DNA of 64,000 nucleotides, taken from NCBI RefSeq assembly GCF_002813245.1, contig NZ_PHUF01000003.1:496001-560000 (forward strand), given 5' to 3'. How positions within the stretch are numbered: position 1 is the first letter of the stretch; the number at the start of each line of letters is the position of its first letter. Positions 55,684-64,000 of the stretch are shown one piece after another. The stretch is from Novosphingobium kunmingense (GTDB taxonomy: Bacteria; Pseudomonadota; Alphaproteobacteria; Sphingomonadales; Sphingomonadaceae). The notes below the pieces were generated by a model, which saw only the letters and a program-made list of their open reading frames with translations, searched no databases and was not told where the DNA came from. The translations under genes and the position numbers were made by a program.

Positions 55684-56730
55684 TCAGCGGCTCCCCACGG
55701 ATTCTTCGGTGGTGACCTTGCCGCGGGTCACGCGGACCACGGGGCCCGAGCGGACGACGGCCGGGCGACCGGCACCGGCTGCGCCAAGGGCCGAACCCAT
55801 CGCGTTGCCGAACGAGGACATCGCGCTGCTCATCTGGCGCTGGGCCTGGGCCTGGCTCGGCATCGAGCGGCGCTGGAAGCGCGATACGTCGCCGCCGGTC
55901 ACGAAGGTGGCTCCGGCATCGAGCGGGCGATTGAGCTGCTGGGAGAGGAACTTGTCTTCCTCTTCCTTGCTGAGGCCAGCGGGCACCTTGACCGAACCGC
56001 CCGCGATCGCGCGGTCGAGATCAGCCTGGCTGTCGGCCAGGCTACGCAGCGAAAGGCTGAGCTTGCCGATGCCGTCGGCGACCGCGATCTTCTCGGCCAG
56101 CTTCGGGGTCACTTCGAGCGTCACGGTGGTGGCGGTCTTGACCACGGTCTTGCCGTTTTCGGTTTCGGTTTCTGTGGTCTGGTCGGTGGCCAGAACGCGC
56201 AGGTTGCGGATGATGGTTTCCGCCGCCCGCAGCGCGTCGCCGCCGTCGGTCGGCTTGACCTGCTGGGTCAGAACGAGGTCGACGTGGTCACCCGGGAAGA
56301 TGAAGCCGGCGACGCCGGTTTGCTTGGACACCGGGATCGTCACGGCGCGCATGCCCGGGCCGAGAGCGGCGGCGAGGAAGCCGCGGTCGCCCGGCTTGAC
56401 GAGCGCGCCCTGGGTGACCGGCTGGCCGGCGGTGATCGGATAGCGAACCACCGTGCCGAGCAGCTTGGTCATGTCGGCCTTGCCGTCGATGTAATAGGCG
56501 TCCTGGACCATTTCCTTGGGCCAGGCCTGGTAAGAGACCGAATCGGCGGTGATGATCGTGCCGACGGGCAGGGCGCGCTGGGCGACCAGCACCTTTGGTC
56601 CCTTGGGCACGGCCTGGGCGGCTTCGGCCTGGGGGGCCGCGGCACCGACGAACATCGAGCGGGCAGCAAGCGCCGTGCCTACGGCCACGACCATCGCCCC
56701 CATCAGCAGCATCAGCTTTTTCTTATCCAT
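55684..56730 (-). CDS. cpaB: Tad pilus assembly protein CpaB (RcpC)
   Basis: A 348-residue protein with an N-terminal membrane segment (about 6-24) and a SAF domain at about 45-110 (VLVAQRALPVGTIITADSVSYQAWP), followed by the RcpC domain (GVAGFIFPGDHVDLVLTQQV). CpaB is periplasmic and supports the secretin. First gene after the prepilin peptidase, with a 69-base gap holding a palindrome. Confidence 0.92.
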   Translation of the reverse strand: MDKKKLMLLMGAMVVAVGTALAARSMFVGAAAPQAEAAQAVPKGPKVLVAQRALPVGTIITADSVSYQAWPKEMVQDAYYIDGKADMTKLLGTVVRYPITAGQPVTQGALVKPGDRGFLAAALGPGMRAVTIPVSKQTGVAGFIFPGDHVDLVLTQQVKPTDGGDALRAAETIIRNLRVLATDQTTETETENGKTVVKTATTVTLEVTPKLAEKIAVADGIGKLSLSLRSLADSQADLDRAIAGGSVKVPAGLSKEEEDKFLSQQLNRPLDAGATFVTGGDVSRFQRRSMPSQAQAQRQMSSAMSSFGNAMGSALGAAGAGRPAVVRSGPVVRVTRGKVTTEESVGSR

Positions 56731-56754
56731 GGCTTGGCAAGCCCCCTTGAAAAC

Positions 56755-56779
56755 CCCGAAATATTGGTTTGATTTCGGG
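56755..56779. promoter_or_regulatory. Inverted repeat between cpaA and cpaB
   Basis: CCCGAAAT-ATTGGTTTG-ATTTCGGG, perfect 8-bp arms, in an AT-rich 69-base gap. It can be an operator or an RNA hairpin separating cpaA from the cpaB-tadC genes; on the minus strand it is followed only by GTTTTC, so it is a weak terminator at best. Confidence 0.45.
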
Positions 56780-56799
56780 TAAATTGGTTAAAATCAGGT

Positions 56800-57300
56800 T
56801 CACTGCAGCCCGGTCGGGAGCTGCGATGTCACGATCACGTTGGAATACTGGCTAACCAGTACCCACAGCCCGGCTGCGGCGATCGCCACGCCATAGGGAA
56901 TGGCCACCCGGTCGCGCTGGCGCCGGGCAATGTGCCAGGCGCCGAAAACCACGGTCAGCAGCAGGCCCACGAGGGCCATCACGATCAGCAACTTGCCGAA
57001 CCAGTGCGGCGCGATCCACAGCGCCAGCGCGGTCAGCAGCTTGACGTCTCCCCCGCCCATCCAGCGCATCGCGAAAAGGACGGCGAAGACCGCGAAAACG
57101 GCGACGGCAAGTCCCAGCTGGTAGCCGACGTCGGGCCACAGCGAATAGCCAGCGGCCCACCAGTAGAGCGGCGCGGAGAGAGCGATTGCGGCGTTCAGCC
57201 AGTTGTCGATCTGGCGGCGGCGCAGGTCGGTAAAGGCGGCAACCAGCAGCGCGATTGCCAAGGCCCCCTGCAATAGGTAACGAAAATCGATGTCCGGCAT
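56800..57300 (-). CDS. cpaA: Prepilin peptidase CpaA (A24 family)
   Basis: A 166-residue aspartic membrane peptidase that processes Flp-type prepilins. Six or so hydrophobic segments. Catalytic aspartates are in AFTDLRRRQIDNW (about residue 25) and the GxGD-type motif MGGGDVKLLTAL (about 81-90). No methyltransferase domain, as usual for CpaA. ATG 57300 is preceded by AGGGGG. The 84-base gap to the divergent hydrolase carries TTACT-AAAA-AGTAA at 57343-57356. Confidence 0.92.
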   Translation of the reverse strand: MPDIDFRYLLQGALAIALLVAAFTDLRRRQIDNWLNAAIALSAPLYWWAAGYSLWPDVGYQLGLAVAVFAVFAVLFAMRWMGGGDVKLLTALALWIAPHWFGKLLIVMALVGLLLTVVFGAWHIARRQRDRVAIPYGVAIAAAGLWVLVSQYSNVIVTSQLPTGLQ

Positions 57301-57384
57301 AATGCCCCCTGATCCCCTGGGGACACGTGTAAAGGGCAGGGCTTACTAAAAAGTAACCAGTCCCAAGAGGCCGAAATTAGCCAA

Positions 57385-58332
57385 ATGCCCGCCGCTATCG
57401 ATCGCCGTGCCATACCCGCCGATGCCGCGGAATCGCGCTGGAGCGCGCCCGACGGGCACGCCATCCGGCGCATCGACTGGCCTGCAGCGAACGGGCTGGC
57501 AAAAGGCTCGCTGCTGTTCTTTCCGGGGCGCGGCGACTCTTACGAGAAGTACCTCGAAACGCTCGACCACTGGGCACAGGGTGGCTGGCGGGTGACCGCG
57601 ATGGATTGGCGCGGACAGGCAGGCTCGGGCCGCCTCGGCACCGATCCCGTGACCGGACACATCGACGATTTCGCGACCTGGGTGTCCGACCTTGCCGTGT
57701 TCTGGGCGCAATGGATCAAGGACGCGCCCGGCCCGCACGTGCTGGCCGGGCATTCGATGGGCGGGCACCTGGTGCTGCGCGCCGCAGCAGAAGGGCGGGT
57801 CGCGCCCGACGGCTTGCTGCTCTGCGCGCCGATGATGGGCTTTCGCGACAGTTATGCGCCGGCTCCACTCATGCACCTGGCGGCAAAGCTGATGGCCGCG
57901 CTGGGCGACAGGCGCCGTCTCGCCTGGAAGTGGAGCGAGAAGCCAGGCGAGGTTCCCGCCGACCGCAACCTGCTCCTGACCCATGACGGCGATCGCTATG
58001 CCGACGAACTTTGGTGGCGCGCTGCGCGGCCGGAACTCGCCATGGGGCCGGGGTCGTGGGGCTGGGTCGAACGGGCCTATGCCTCGATGCGCTTGCTGGA
58101 CAGCGAACACGCGCTCGACGCGGTGACCATGCCGGTCCTGATCCTCGCCGCACGCCACGACCAGCTGGTCAGCTACAAGGCGATCGACCGGGCCGGCGAT
58201 CGGCTGCGCAATTGCGAGATGCTGCGTTTCGGCCCCGAGGCGTTCCACGAGATTCTGCGGGAGGAGGATGCGGTCCGCGACCGCGCGCTCGAGGCTTGCG
58301 ATCGTTTCCTTGCCGGTATCGCGGCGGACTGA
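57385..58332 (+). CDS. Alpha/beta hydrolase (lysophospholipase-like)
   Basis: A 315-residue alpha/beta hydrolase of the Hydrolase_4 / PldB type. The oxyanion region FFPGRGDSYEKYLETLDHWAQGGWRVTAMDWRGQAGSGR is typical of monoglyceride or lysophospholipid lipases. Nucleophile S124 is in AGHSMGGH; the acid is expected in LILAARHDQLV and the histidine in EAFHEILRE. No signal peptide. It is divergent from the cpa cluster and seven bases upstream of the next gene. Confidence 0.88.
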   Translation: MPAAIDRRAIPADAAESRWSAPDGHAIRRIDWPAANGLAKGSLLFFPGRGDSYEKYLETLDHWAQGGWRVTAMDWRGQAGSGRLGTDPVTGHIDDFATWVSDLAVFWAQWIKDAPGPHVLAGHSMGGHLVLRAAAEGRVAPDGLLLCAPMMGFRDSYAPAPLMHLAAKLMAALGDRRRLAWKWSEKPGEVPADRNLLLTHDGDRYADELWWRAARPELAMGPGSWGWVERAYASMRLLDSEHALDAVTMPVLILAARHDQLVSYKAIDRAGDRLRNCEMLRFGPEAFHEILREEDAVRDRALEACDRFLAGIAAD

Positions 58333-58338
58333 TCGCCA

Positions 58339-59424
58339 ATGGAGTCGGTTTACGATCATGCCGTGATCGGCGCCGGGATCGCGGGCGCGTCGCTCGCTGC
58401 GGGTCTGGTTGCGAACGGCAGCGTCCTGCTGCTCGAGGCGGAGGACCAGCCCGGCTATCATTCGACCGGCCGGTCGGCGGCGTTCTGGGCGGAAAGCTAT
58501 GGCGGGCCGCTGATCCAGCCGCTGACCACCGCATCGGGCCCGTTCCTGTCCGACCATGGCTTCCTGTCGCCGCGCGGGGCGCTGACCCTGGCGCGGGCCG
58601 AGGAGAAGTCCGCGCTCGACGCCTTCGTCGCGACCTTCAGCGCGCTTGGTGTGCGGGTCGATCCGCTGGACCGTGAACAACTTGAAAGCTGGCTCCCCGG
58701 CCTTGCCGAGCCGTGGCGGCACGGCGCCTACGAGCCCGATTGCACGGATATCGACGTTGCCGGCCTCCATCAGTTGTGGCTTGGCGCGGCGCGCAGGGGC
58801 GGGGCGAACGTGGCGACCCGGGCCCGGCTGGCCGCCGCGCGATACGAAGGCGGCCTGTGGCGGATCGAGACTGCCGATGGGCGCGGCTTTGCCGCGCGGG
58901 TGCTGGTCAACGCCGCGGGCGCCTGGGCCGACGAGGTGGCGGCGGCCTGCGGGGTTCGGCCGATCGGCATCCAGCCGATGCGCCGCACCGTCGCGCAGTT
59001 GCGCGTAGGCGTGCCCGTTCGAGCCGATCTTCCCCTGACGCTTGGCATCGACGGGCTGTTCTACTTCAAGCCCGAAAACGGCCGCCTGTGGCTCAGCCCT
59101 CATGACGAGACGCCCACGCCACCGTGCGATGCCGCGCCCGAAGACCTCGACGTCGCCGTGGCGATCGACCGGTTCGAAGGGGTGGTCGACTGGCCGGTCC
59201 TCGCGGTTGAGCGCAAGTGGGCGGGCCTGCGCAGCTTTGCGCCCGACCGGCTGCCGGTCTACGGCTTTGCGCCCGACAGCCCGGCGTTCTTCTGGTTCGC
59301 CGGGCAGGGCGGCTTCGGCATCCAGACCGCACCCGCCGCCGCCGATCTGGCGCTGCGACTGCTGCGCGGCGAGGCGCCGGGCGCGGTCGATCCGGAACCC
59401 TACCGTCCGGGGCGCTTTACCTGA
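58339..59424 (+). CDS. FAD-dependent oxidoreductase, DadA/glycine oxidase-like
   Basis: A 361-residue DAO-family flavoprotein. The dinucleotide-binding motif is [15 protein letters not shown] at about 9-23; the C-terminal FAD motif is [35 protein letters not shown] is a conserved stretch near the flavin in D-amino acid dehydrogenase-like proteins. Substrate (a D-amino acid or other secondary amine) is not certain. Probably cotranscribed with the hydrolase; convergent with rnhA, overlapping its end by eight bases. Confidence 0.85.
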   Translation: MESVYDHAVIGAGIAGASLAAGLVANGSVLLLEAEDQPGYHSTGRSAAFWAESYGGPLIQPLTTASGPFLSDHGFLSPRGALTLARAEEKSALDAFVATFSALGVRVDPLDREQLESWLPGLAEPWRHGAYEPDCTDIDVAGLHQLWLGAARRGGANVATRARLAAARYEGGLWRIETADGRGFAARVLVNAAGAWADEVAAACGVRPIGIQPMRRTVAQLRVGVPVRADLPLTLGIDGLFYFKPENGRLWLSPHDETPTPPCDAAPEDLDVAVAIDRFEGVVDWPVLAVERKWAGLRSFAPDRLPVYGFAPDSPAFFWFAGQGGFGIQTAPAAADLALRLLRGEAPGAVDPEPYRPGRFT

Positions 59425-59857
59425 CGCCGACCGACAGCGCGGCGTCGCTGGCCAGCTGGTCGGCGCGTTCGTTTTCGGGGTGACCGCTGTGGCCCTTGAC
59501 CCAGATCCAGTGGATCTTGTGCGGGCGCACGGCAGCCAGCAGTTCCTGCCACAGTTCGGCATTGGCGACGGGCTTCTTCGCCGCGTTCTTCCAGCCGTTC
59601 TTCTGCCAGCCGAAGACCCAGCCGGTGATCCCGTCGATCACGTAGCGGCTGTCGGTGTGAAGCTTCACCTCGCACGGCTGTTTCAGCGCGTTCAACGCGC
59701 GGATCACCGCGGTCAGCTCCATCCGGTTGTTGGTGGTGGCCGCTTCGCTGCCGGACAGCTCCTTCTCATGGTGCCCCATGCGCAGCACCGCGCCCCAGCC
59801 GCCGGGGCCAGGGTTGCCCTTGCAGGCGCCATCGGTGAATATCTCGACGTGCTTCAC
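59417..59857 (-). CDS. rnhA: Ribonuclease HI
   Basis: A 146-residue nuclease cleaving RNA in RNA-DNA hybrids. The active-site residues D9, E47, D69, H123 and D133 are all at expected spacing, in [31 protein letters not shown] and ERADQLA. The start is GTG 59857, overlapping the thrB stop (GTGA) and giving the family N-terminus KHVEIFTDG; the frame is open to an upstream GTG, but that would add only eight non-conserved residues. Third gene of ispH-thrB-rnhA. Confidence 0.95.
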   Translation of the reverse strand: MKHVEIFTDGACKGNPGPGGWGAVLRMGHHEKELSGSEAATTNNRMELTAVIRALNALKQPCEVKLHTDSRYVIDGITGWVFGWQKNGWKNAAKKPVANAELWQELLAAVRPHKIHWIWVKGHSGHPENERADQLASDAALSVGVR

Positions 59858-60840
59858 CGGAGCATCAGGACGGGAGTCCACTCCGCATTCGCGTAAAAGC
59901 GTTCGAGGCGGTGGCCAAAGGCGCGCGGGTCCTTCTTGGCAACGAGGGCGTCGGCGGGAGTGTTGATCCAGTCATAGGCACGCGAGGCAAGAAAACGCAG
60001 ACATGCGGCGCGGGCCAGAATGGGCAGAGCTTTCAGTTCGTCGGAAGAAAGCGGCCGAACCGTTTCGTAACCGTCCAAAAGGGCCATCGAAATGCGCGCG
60101 TCGAAGCTCTGACCATCCGGCGAGAAGCACCAGGCCGCGTGTGTTACCGCGACATCGTAGGCGCAGAATCCGTTGCAGGAGAAATAGAAGTCGATCAGGC
60201 CGGTTACGACATTGCCAAGCATCAAGACGTTGTCGGGGAACAGGTCCGCGTGGATCACCGATTGCGGCAGGTCTTGCGGCCACAGGCGCTCAAGCTCGTC
60301 TAGCTGGCTGAACGCCAGCGATGGCAGGGCCGGATCGATTTCGGCCAGCGGTGCTTCTCCGCATGATTCCAAAAGCCGTCTTGATTCGACCAAATCCATC
60401 GCGTTGGCGCGGGTCATCGGGAAATCGGCGGCGGCAAGGTGCAGCCGGGCCAGCGCCTCTCCCACGGCCCGGGCCTGATCGGGCGTCGGCTGGCTGACCG
60501 ACACGCCGGGCAGGTATTCGATCAGCGCCACCGCCTTGTCGCCGATGGTGCGGTAAAGCTGACCCTGCCGGTCGTGGATCGTGCGCGGCACCGGGCAGCC
60601 CTTTGCGGCCAGATGATCGAGCAGCGCCAGGAAATAGGGCAGTTCGGCGGTGTCGATGCGAAACTCGTACATCGTCAGGATGAAGCGCGCGCCGGCGCCG
60701 TCGCTGCCGGTGGTTTCGATCAGCCAGTTCGAATTGGACACGCCCTCGGCAATGCCCTTGGCGCTGACCAGGGTGCCGACATCGAAATGGCCGATCAGCT
60801 CGGCCATCTCTTCCGCGCCCAGGTGGGTATAGACCGCCAT
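59854..60840 (-). CDS. thrB: Homoserine kinase (ThrB, APH/choline kinase-like type)
   Basis: A 328-residue kinase of the aminoglycoside phosphotransferase fold that phosphorylates homoserine for threonine synthesis in alphaproteobacteria. Features are [12 protein letters not shown] near the ATP loop, FILTMYE, the catalytic-loop [12 protein letters not shown] and the metal-binding GLIDFYFSC. It is unrelated to the GHMP-type ThrB of E. coli. Start overlaps ispH stop by one base (TGATG). Confidence 0.92.
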   Translation of the reverse strand: MAVYTHLGAEEMAELIGHFDVGTLVSAKGIAEGVSNSNWLIETTGSDGAGARFILTMYEFRIDTAELPYFLALLDHLAAKGCPVPRTIHDRQGQLYRTIGDKAVALIEYLPGVSVSQPTPDQARAVGEALARLHLAAADFPMTRANAMDLVESRRLLESCGEAPLAEIDPALPSLAFSQLDELERLWPQDLPQSVIHADLFPDNVLMLGNVVTGLIDFYFSCNGFCAYDVAVTHAAWCFSPDGQSFDARISMALLDGYETVRPLSSDELKALPILARAACLRFLASRAYDWINTPADALVAKKDPRAFGHRLERFYANAEWTPVLMLR

Positions 60841-61802
60841 CAGTCGGCCAGCTGGCGGGGCAGCTTGAAGATCATCTTCTCTTCGGCGGTCACGACCTTT
60901 TCGACCGTCAGGCTGCGCAGCGAGGCGATGCGGGCGACGACCTCGTCGACCAGCGCCTCGGGCGCGGAGGCGCCGGCGGTGAGGCCCATCGTTTCCACGC
61001 CTTCGAACCAGGCCGGATCGATGTCCGTCGCGCGCTGGACGAGGTGCGCCTTCGCTCCGCAGCGTTGCGCCACTTCGAGCAGGCGGACCGAGTTGGAGCT
61101 GTTGGGCGCGCCGATCACCAGAACCAGCTGGCAGCGCGGCGCGATCGCCTTGACCGCAGCCTGGCGGTTCGACGTTGCATAGCAGATGTCCTCGGCCTTG
61201 GGTCCGACGATCTGCGGGAACCGGGCGCGCAGGGCGGCGACGATCTCGGCGGTGTCGTCGACCGACAACGTCGTCTGGGTAAGGAAGGCGAGCGGCTCAT
61301 CGGTGGTGAAGGGCAGCGCGGCGACATCCTCGACCGTCTCGACCAGCGTCATCTTGCCGTCCGGCACCTGGCCCATCGTGCCGATCACCTCGGGGTGGCC
61401 GCGGTGGCCGATGAACAGGATCTGGCGCCCGGCCTCGATCTGCCGTTCGGCCTGGCGATGGACCTTGCTGACCAGCGGACAGGTCGCATCCAGCCAGTCG
61501 AGCCCGCGGCTGGTCGCTTCGGCCGGGACGGATTTGGGCACGCCGTGGGCGCTGAACACCACCGGGGCGCCATCGGGCACCGCGTCCAGTTCCTCGACGA
61601 ATATCGCGCCCTTGGCCTTCAGCCCATCGACCACGTAGCGGTTGTGGACGATCTCGTGGCGCACATAGACCGACTGGCCATAGCGTTCCAGCGCGCGTTC
61701 GACGATCTCGATCGCGCGGTCCACGCCGGCGCAGAATCCGCGCGGCGCCGCCAGCAGGAGGTGCATCGGGGGCAGGTCCGGATCGGGAAAGGAAGCGTTC
61801 AT
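60840..61802 (-). CDS. ispH: 4-hydroxy-3-methylbut-2-enyl diphosphate reductase
   Basis: The last enzyme of the MEP isoprenoid pathway, making IPP and DMAPP. The iron-sulfur cysteines are C24 ([11 protein letters not shown]), C108 (LDATCPLV) and C207 ([11 protein letters not shown]). Diphosphate-binding EIVHN and [13 protein letters not shown] are present, and NSSNSVRL near the end. 320 residues; ATG 61802 or the in-frame ATG twelve codons later ([10 protein letters not shown]). First gene of the ispH-thrB-rnhA operon, divergent from the lipoprotein gene. Confidence 0.96.
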   Translation of the reverse strand: MNASFPDPDLPPMHLLLAAPRGFCAGVDRAIEIVERALERYGQSVYVRHEIVHNRYVVDGLKAKGAIFVEELDAVPDGAPVVFSAHGVPKSVPAEATSRGLDWLDATCPLVSKVHRQAERQIEAGRQILFIGHRGHPEVIGTMGQVPDGKMTLVETVEDVAALPFTTDEPLAFLTQTTLSVDDTAEIVAALRARFPQIVGPKAEDICYATSNRQAAVKAIAPRCQLVLVIGAPNSSNSVRLLEVAQRCGAKAHLVQRATDIDPAWFEGVETMGLTAGASAPEALVDEVVARIASLRSLTVEKVVTAEEKMIFKLPRQLAD

Positions 61803-61885
61803 GTTCGCCCCCCTAGCGCTTTGCTCCGTGTGCGGCTAGGGCAAGCGGAAGTTCCCGACCCGGACCGAATTGCAAGGATGCCGAA

Positions 61886-62536
61886 ATGATCGTTCGCCCC
61901 CGCCTGCTTGCCTCTCTTGCTGTGCTGGCAGCGCTCGCCGGCTGCAAGAGCGCGGGCGATATCGTTGTCGACCAGGGGGTTGGGATCCAGGCCGTCCGCA
62001 GCGCCTGCCCGGCGGTTGGCATCCCCGACTTTACCGGCGACGTGACCCTTTTCCGCACGCCCGGCAGCACCACGGCCGACAATATCGACGTGGTCGCGGC
62101 TATGACCAACGTGCGCACCGCCTGCAACGAGACCGGCGAGAAGGTGACCAGCACCGCGACCTTCGACGTGCTGGCCCGCCGCACCGACACTCGCGGCGCG
62201 CGCCAGGTGACCATCCCCTATTTCTCGGTGGTTACGCGCGGCGGCACGGCGGTGATCGCCAAGCGCATTGGCCAGGTCACGCTGAATTTCGCCGACGGCC
62301 AGGAACGCGCCCAGGCGACCGGCACCGGATCGGCCTTCATCGACCGGGCCGAAGCGACGCTTCCCGCCGACATCCGCGAGAAGATCACCCGCGAGCGCAA
62401 GGCCGGCGAGGCCGACGCGGCGATCGACCCGCTCTCGCTTCCTGACGTCAAGGCCGCCGTTGCCCGCGCGACCTTCGAACTGCTGGTCGGCTTCCAGCTC
62501 GACCAGAACCAGCTCAACTACAACGGCACCCGCTAG
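61886..62536 (+). CDS. Lipoprotein of unknown function
   Basis: A 216-residue protein with a clear lipobox: signal 1-19 and LAALAGC with Cys 20. The mature region has one more cysteine pair (SACPAVG and TACNETG) and a beta-rich core (TIPYFSVVTRGGTAVIAKRIGQVTLNFADGQERAQATGTG). A helical C-terminus ends FQLDQNQLNYNGTR. I recognise no named family. It sits between ispH and argS and has a separate promoter gap of 63 bases before argS. Confidence 0.85.
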   Translation: MIVRPRLLASLAVLAALAGCKSAGDIVVDQGVGIQAVRSACPAVGIPDFTGDVTLFRTPGSTTADNIDVVAAMTNVRTACNETGEKVTSTATFDVLARRTDTRGARQVTIPYFSVVTRGGTAVIAKRIGQVTLNFADGQERAQATGTGSAFIDRAEATLPADIREKITRERKAGEADAAIDPLSLPDVKAAVARATFELLVGFQLDQNQLNYNGTR

Positions 62537-62599
62537 GGGCAGCCAGGCGCCCTCCCACAGAGGTTTCCTTGGCGACGCACATGCGCTAGGCGCGCCGCC

Positions 62600-64000
62600 A
62601 TGACCGATACCACCACGCTTCACGCCGCCTTTGCGGCTCACGTCGATGCTGCGCTCGATGCGCTCGAGGCTGCGGGTACCATTCCCGCGCTGCCGCGCGG
62701 CGCCGTGGCGGTGGAGCCACCGCGCGATCCCTCGCACGGCGACCTTGCAACCAACGCGGCAATGGTGCTGGCCAAGCCTGCCGGCACCAATCCGCGCGCG
62801 TTGGCCGAGGCGCTGGCGGCGCAGCTGCGCAAGGTCGCGGGCGTCACCTCGGTCGAGATCGCCGGACCGGGATTCCTCAACCTGCGGCTCGATCCGGCGC
62901 TGTGGCTGGGCGAACTGCGGGCGATCGCCGCGCTGGCCGGTGACTATGGCCGCTCGGCCATGGGCAAGGGCACGACGGTCAATGTCGAATATGTCTCGGC
63001 CAATCCGACCGGGCCGATGCACATGGGCCACTGCCGCGGCGCGGTGGTGGGCGATGCGCTGGCGAGCCTGCTTGAATACGCCGGGCACGACGTGATCCGC
63101 GAATATTACGTCAACGACGCCGGCAGCCAGGTCGACGTTCTCGCCCGCTCGGCTCACGTGCGCTACCGCGAAGCGCTGGGCGAGGCCGTGGGCGAGATCC
63201 CCGAGGGGCTCTATCCGGGAGACTATCTGGTACCAGTGGGTCAGGCCCTGGCCGCCGAGTTCGGCGATGCCTATGCAAGAGCGCCCGAGGCCGAGTGGCT
63301 CGTGCCGTTTCGCGAGCGCGCGGTCGCGGCCATGCTCGACATGATCCGCGCCGACCTCGCGCTGCTCGGCATCCATCACGACCTGTTCTCGTCCGAAGCG
63401 GAGCTGCAGGCCGCCGGCAAGCCCGAACAGGCCGAAAAGTGGCTGCGCGACCATGATCTCGTCTATGACGGCCATCTGGAGGCGCCAAAGGGCAAGACTC
63501 CCGATGACTGGGAGCCGGTCGAACTGCCGCTGTTCCGCTCGACCCGGTTCGGCGACGACCAGGACCGCCCGATCCGCAAGAGCGACGGGTCCTGGACCTA
63601 TTTCGGCGCCGACCTCGCCTATCATTTCCAAAAGGCGGAAAAGACCGACGCGCTGGTCGATATCTGGGGTGCGGACCATGCCGGCACGGTCAAGCGGATC
63701 AAGGCTGCCGTCGCCGCGCTGACCCAGGGTCAGGGCAAGGAGAAGCCGTTCGAGGTCAAGCTGGTCCAGATGGTCCAGCTGATGAAGGGCGGCCAGCCGT
63801 TCAAGATGTCGAAGCGCGCCGGGAACTTCGTGACGCTGGCCGATGTGGTCGAAATGGTGGGCAAGGACGTGGTCCGTTTCACCATGCTGACCCGCAAGCC
63901 CGAAGCGCAGATGGATTTCGATTTCGACAAGGTGGTCGAAGCCTCGAAGGACAACCCGGTGTTCTACGTCCAGTACGCCCACGCGCGGATCCGTTCGACG
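62600..64000 (+). CDS. argS: Arginyl-tRNA synthetase, N-terminal part (3' end outside window)
   Basis: 467 codons of a class I synthetase. The N-terminal Add1 domain spans about 5-95; the signature HMGH is in [32 protein letters not shown], the conserved [16 protein letters not shown] and the KMSK motif [13 protein letters not shown] are present. The sequence leaves the window before the anticodon-binding DALR domain. ATG 62600 is the family start. Confidence 0.96.
   Translation, partial: MTDTTTLHAAFAAHVDAALDALEAAGTIPALPRGAVAVEPPRDPSHGDLATNAAMVLAKPAGTNPRALAEALAAQLRKVAGVTSVEIAGPGFLNLRLDPALWLGELRAIAALAGDYGRSAMGKGTTVNVEYVSANPTGPMHMGHCRGAVVGDALASLLEYAGHDVIREYYVNDAGSQVDVLARSAHVRYREALGEAVGEIPEGLYPGDYLVPVGQALAAEFGDAYARAPEAEWLVPFRERAVAAMLDMIRADLALLGIHHDLFSSEAELQAAGKPEQAEKWLRDHDLVYDGHLEAPKGKTPDDWEPVELPLFRSTRFGDDQDRPIRKSDGSWTYFGADLAYHFQKAEKTDALVDIWGADHAGTVKRIKAAVAALTQGQGKEKPFEVKLVQMVQLMKGGQPFKMSKRAGNFVTLADVVEMVGKDVVRFTMLTRKPEAQMDFDFDKVVEASKDNPVFYVQYAHARIRST

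Overview
The window is GC-rich chromosomal DNA of an alphaproteobacterium, most likely of the order Sphingomonadales (Sphingomonas, Novosphingobium or Erythrobacter type). Markers supporting this are a ChpT phosphotransferase, an ATP12-type F1-ATPase assembly chaperone, a TIGR02186-type membrane protein, a Caulobacter-style cpa/tad pilus cluster, a GatCAB amidotransferase, a large TonB-dependent receptor, a TorF-like porin and Mla-type lipid transport genes. Genus cannot be fixed from the sequence alone. Genes are packed tightly, often with 1-4 base stop/start overlaps. I see no tRNA, rRNA operon, CRISPR array, insertion sequence, integrase or prophage, so this looks like core genome with a few accessory modules.

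Layout, 1-27 kb. The left edge cuts chpT, followed by an AmpD-like amidase, the RNase P RNA (rnpB) and an aldose-epimerase-like protein. A minus-strand pair (PPP-type phosphatase and UDP-glucose dehydrogenase) faces them. Next come a TorF-like outer membrane protein, a glyoxalase I-like protein, NhaA, a compact NfrB-like glycosyltransferase with an overlapping exported partner, a TSUP exporter with its TIGR02186 partner, and a HerA-like ATPase. valS-queE lie on the minus strand, divergent from an MlaE(STAS fusion)-MlaF-MlaD-lipoprotein operon. A minus-strand run carries a sodium:solute symporter, crcB, rluC-like, paiB-like, HAD phosphatase, a small membrane protein and ATP12.

Layout, 27-43 kb. 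rpsU, a membrane-anchored FKBP and gatCAB are followed by a secreted protein of unknown function. A small beta-rich protein and a two-domain M16 peptidase lipoprotein are on the minus strand. After a probably frameshifted small gene come clpB, a 2OG-Fe(II) oxygenase and a 1088-residue TonB-dependent receptor.

Layout, 43-64 kb. A thiolase-SDR-crotonase-TetR operon runs directly into mtnP and maiA. A MarR regulator and a fumarylacetoacetase follow, giving the lower part of homogentisate (tyrosine) breakdown. A minus-strand Tad/Cpa pilus cluster (cpaA, B, C, D, E, tadB, tadC) lacks cpaF and any pilin gene. The right end has a lysophospholipase-like hydrolase, a DadA-like oxidoreductase, the ispH-thrB-rnhA operon, an unknown lipoprotein and a 3'-truncated argS.

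Most notable observations: the NfrA/NfrB-like glycan export candidate; the Tad cluster without its ATPase; an in-frame amber codon followed by 22 strongly coding-like codons in a small lipoprotein gene; a one-base frameshift in a small gene before clpB; and three operator-like palindromes that fit the TetR, MarR and Tad genes beside them.
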